A stretch of 64,000 nucleotides of DNA from Amphimedon queenslandica (taxonomy: Eukaryota > Porifera > Demospongiae > Haplosclerida > Niphatidae): the NCBI RefSeq assembly GCF_000090795.2, contig NW_003546282.1, positions 5,967-69,966 of the forward strand, given 5' to 3'. Within the stretch, counting starts at the first letter, position 1. Each line of letters begins with the position of its first letter. Shown piece after piece: positions 63,075-64,000 of the stretch. Below the pieces are notes generated by a model. That model was not told the DNA's origin and made no database searches. It saw only the letters and a list, made by a program, of their open reading frames with translations. Both the position numbers and the translations under genes were made by a program.

Positions 63075-64000
63075 TTTAAAGCAGTCAATGAAAGATATAA
63101 TGGTAGGAAAACCGAATGGAGTAGAGTAATAGTACCCAAAAACAGCTGTGCGTGTAAGAAGAGAAGAGTAGCATTAAACAATGATAAAATAAGAACCAAC
63201 ATGCATACTGCGCATCACAAAATGCAGATACAAGTACAGAAACTCTATTGCAAGAGGAATCGACGCAATGTCGATCTCTGTACTGAGCACAGCTACAAGC
63301 CATGCTGCAGGCATATGAGCTAGTAGCTTTTAATTAGCCAGAGAGACCATAGCTGGCCAGGCACAGCACGCACCAATACTTACGTGTTCTGCAAGGCTGC
63401 ACGTCAATGAAGACACAAAGCAAGGACGATCAAGTAAGTCAAAATACTTCTTCTCTCTACCTGAAAGGTATGCTGTGTGGGACTGCTCTAGTGGAAAACC
63501 GCTTATAAACCATAACTGACCACGTGTTGATTTATTTCAATTGTGAGCACACGCCCTCTACTACCCACGCCTTTAAATTATCCAAAAATTTTGACGGAGA
63601 GAGTACACGTACATGTACATTATGATCATCATTATTATTTCTTTGAATCTTTTTAGTTGTGCACTCTGTTAAGTTTTATCTTATCCTCTGATTCACGGTT
63701 AGGTTTCTGTTACAGACGATTGCCTAATTGGAATACTTTCAACAGCTCACAGTTTGATGATGCAACTAATTACCGTACACACAACATTAAGTTCTATACA
63801 TGATTTAACTCAACACTGATTCAGATGAGGAGGTAATAGATACTGGTATACAGCCAGCCATTCCTATGCATGTAATGCTGTGCAGTTTATAAAGCTAATG
63901 CTACCACAGTACAAATGTTTTTAAAAAATAACAATTATTTAGAATTAAAAAACAATTAATTACAAAGGAAAATTGAAAAAATACAAAAATAGTCATGCAT
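63075..64000. promoter_or_regulatory. Upstream region of the Pax gene
   Basis: This is 925 bp of 5' flank and probable leader. It includes an ACGTACATGTACAT palindrome near 63606 and AT-rich stretches at the right edge. No TATA box is convincing and no further gene is visible. Confidence 0.45.

Overview
This is animal nuclear DNA: AT-rich, dense in genes, with many introns (often about 50 bp, nearly all GT-AG). I rebuilt the gene models by hand from splice sites, reading frame and family conservation. Eleven CDSs sum to a multiple of three; the sorting nexin is cut by the left edge and the Pax gene by an assembly gap. Short introns, a PaxB-type paired-box gene and abundant ACATGTACATGT palindromes suggest a demosponge close to Amphimedon queenslandica. 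That identification is inference.

Layout from left to right. A PX-domain sorting nexin (minus, incomplete) is followed by a secreted laminin-G protein (plus). Next come the Apollo/SNM1B nuclease DCLRE1B (minus) and a C/EBP-like bZIP factor (plus), head to head. The SWI/SNF core subunit SMARCC (plus) follows; its largest intron holds a satellite array and, on the other strand, a small gene for a secreted six-cysteine peptide. Coatomer zeta (COPZ, minus) and a CNC/NFE2L bZIP factor (plus) are head to head. Then come aminopeptidase P1 (XPNPEP1), SEC61G and the RRM nucleolar protein NIFK (all plus). The PH-FYVE protein PLEKHF/phafin (minus) and ATF2/7 (plus) are again head to head. The window closes with the peroxisomal ether-lipid enzyme AGPS (minus) and a Pax gene (minus) with a paired domain and a homeodomain cut by a 697-bp gap.

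Two themes stand out. First, COPZ/CNC, ATF2, AGPS and SMARCC are, from my knowledge of human gene order, families that lie around the human Hox clusters. COPZ1/NFE2 and COPZ2/NFE2L1 are adjacent head-to-head pairs in human, as COPZ/CNC is here, so the window looks like an ancient linkage block without a Hox gene. Three bZIP genes from three families sit within 35 kb, each on the plus strand and each head to head with an unrelated housekeeping-type gene.

Second, introns carry most of the accessory DNA. A 177-bp tandem satellite occurs in introns of three genes, in the same sense orientation each time, with divergent copies elsewhere. There are at least five inverted-repeat elements, three of them crowded into one COPZ intron. 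Other points are an out-of-frame AUG overlapping the C/EBP-like start, a GC-AG intron in PLEKHF, and a relic of the laminin-G gene upstream of the intact copy. I found no tRNA, rRNA, CRISPR array or autonomous transposon.
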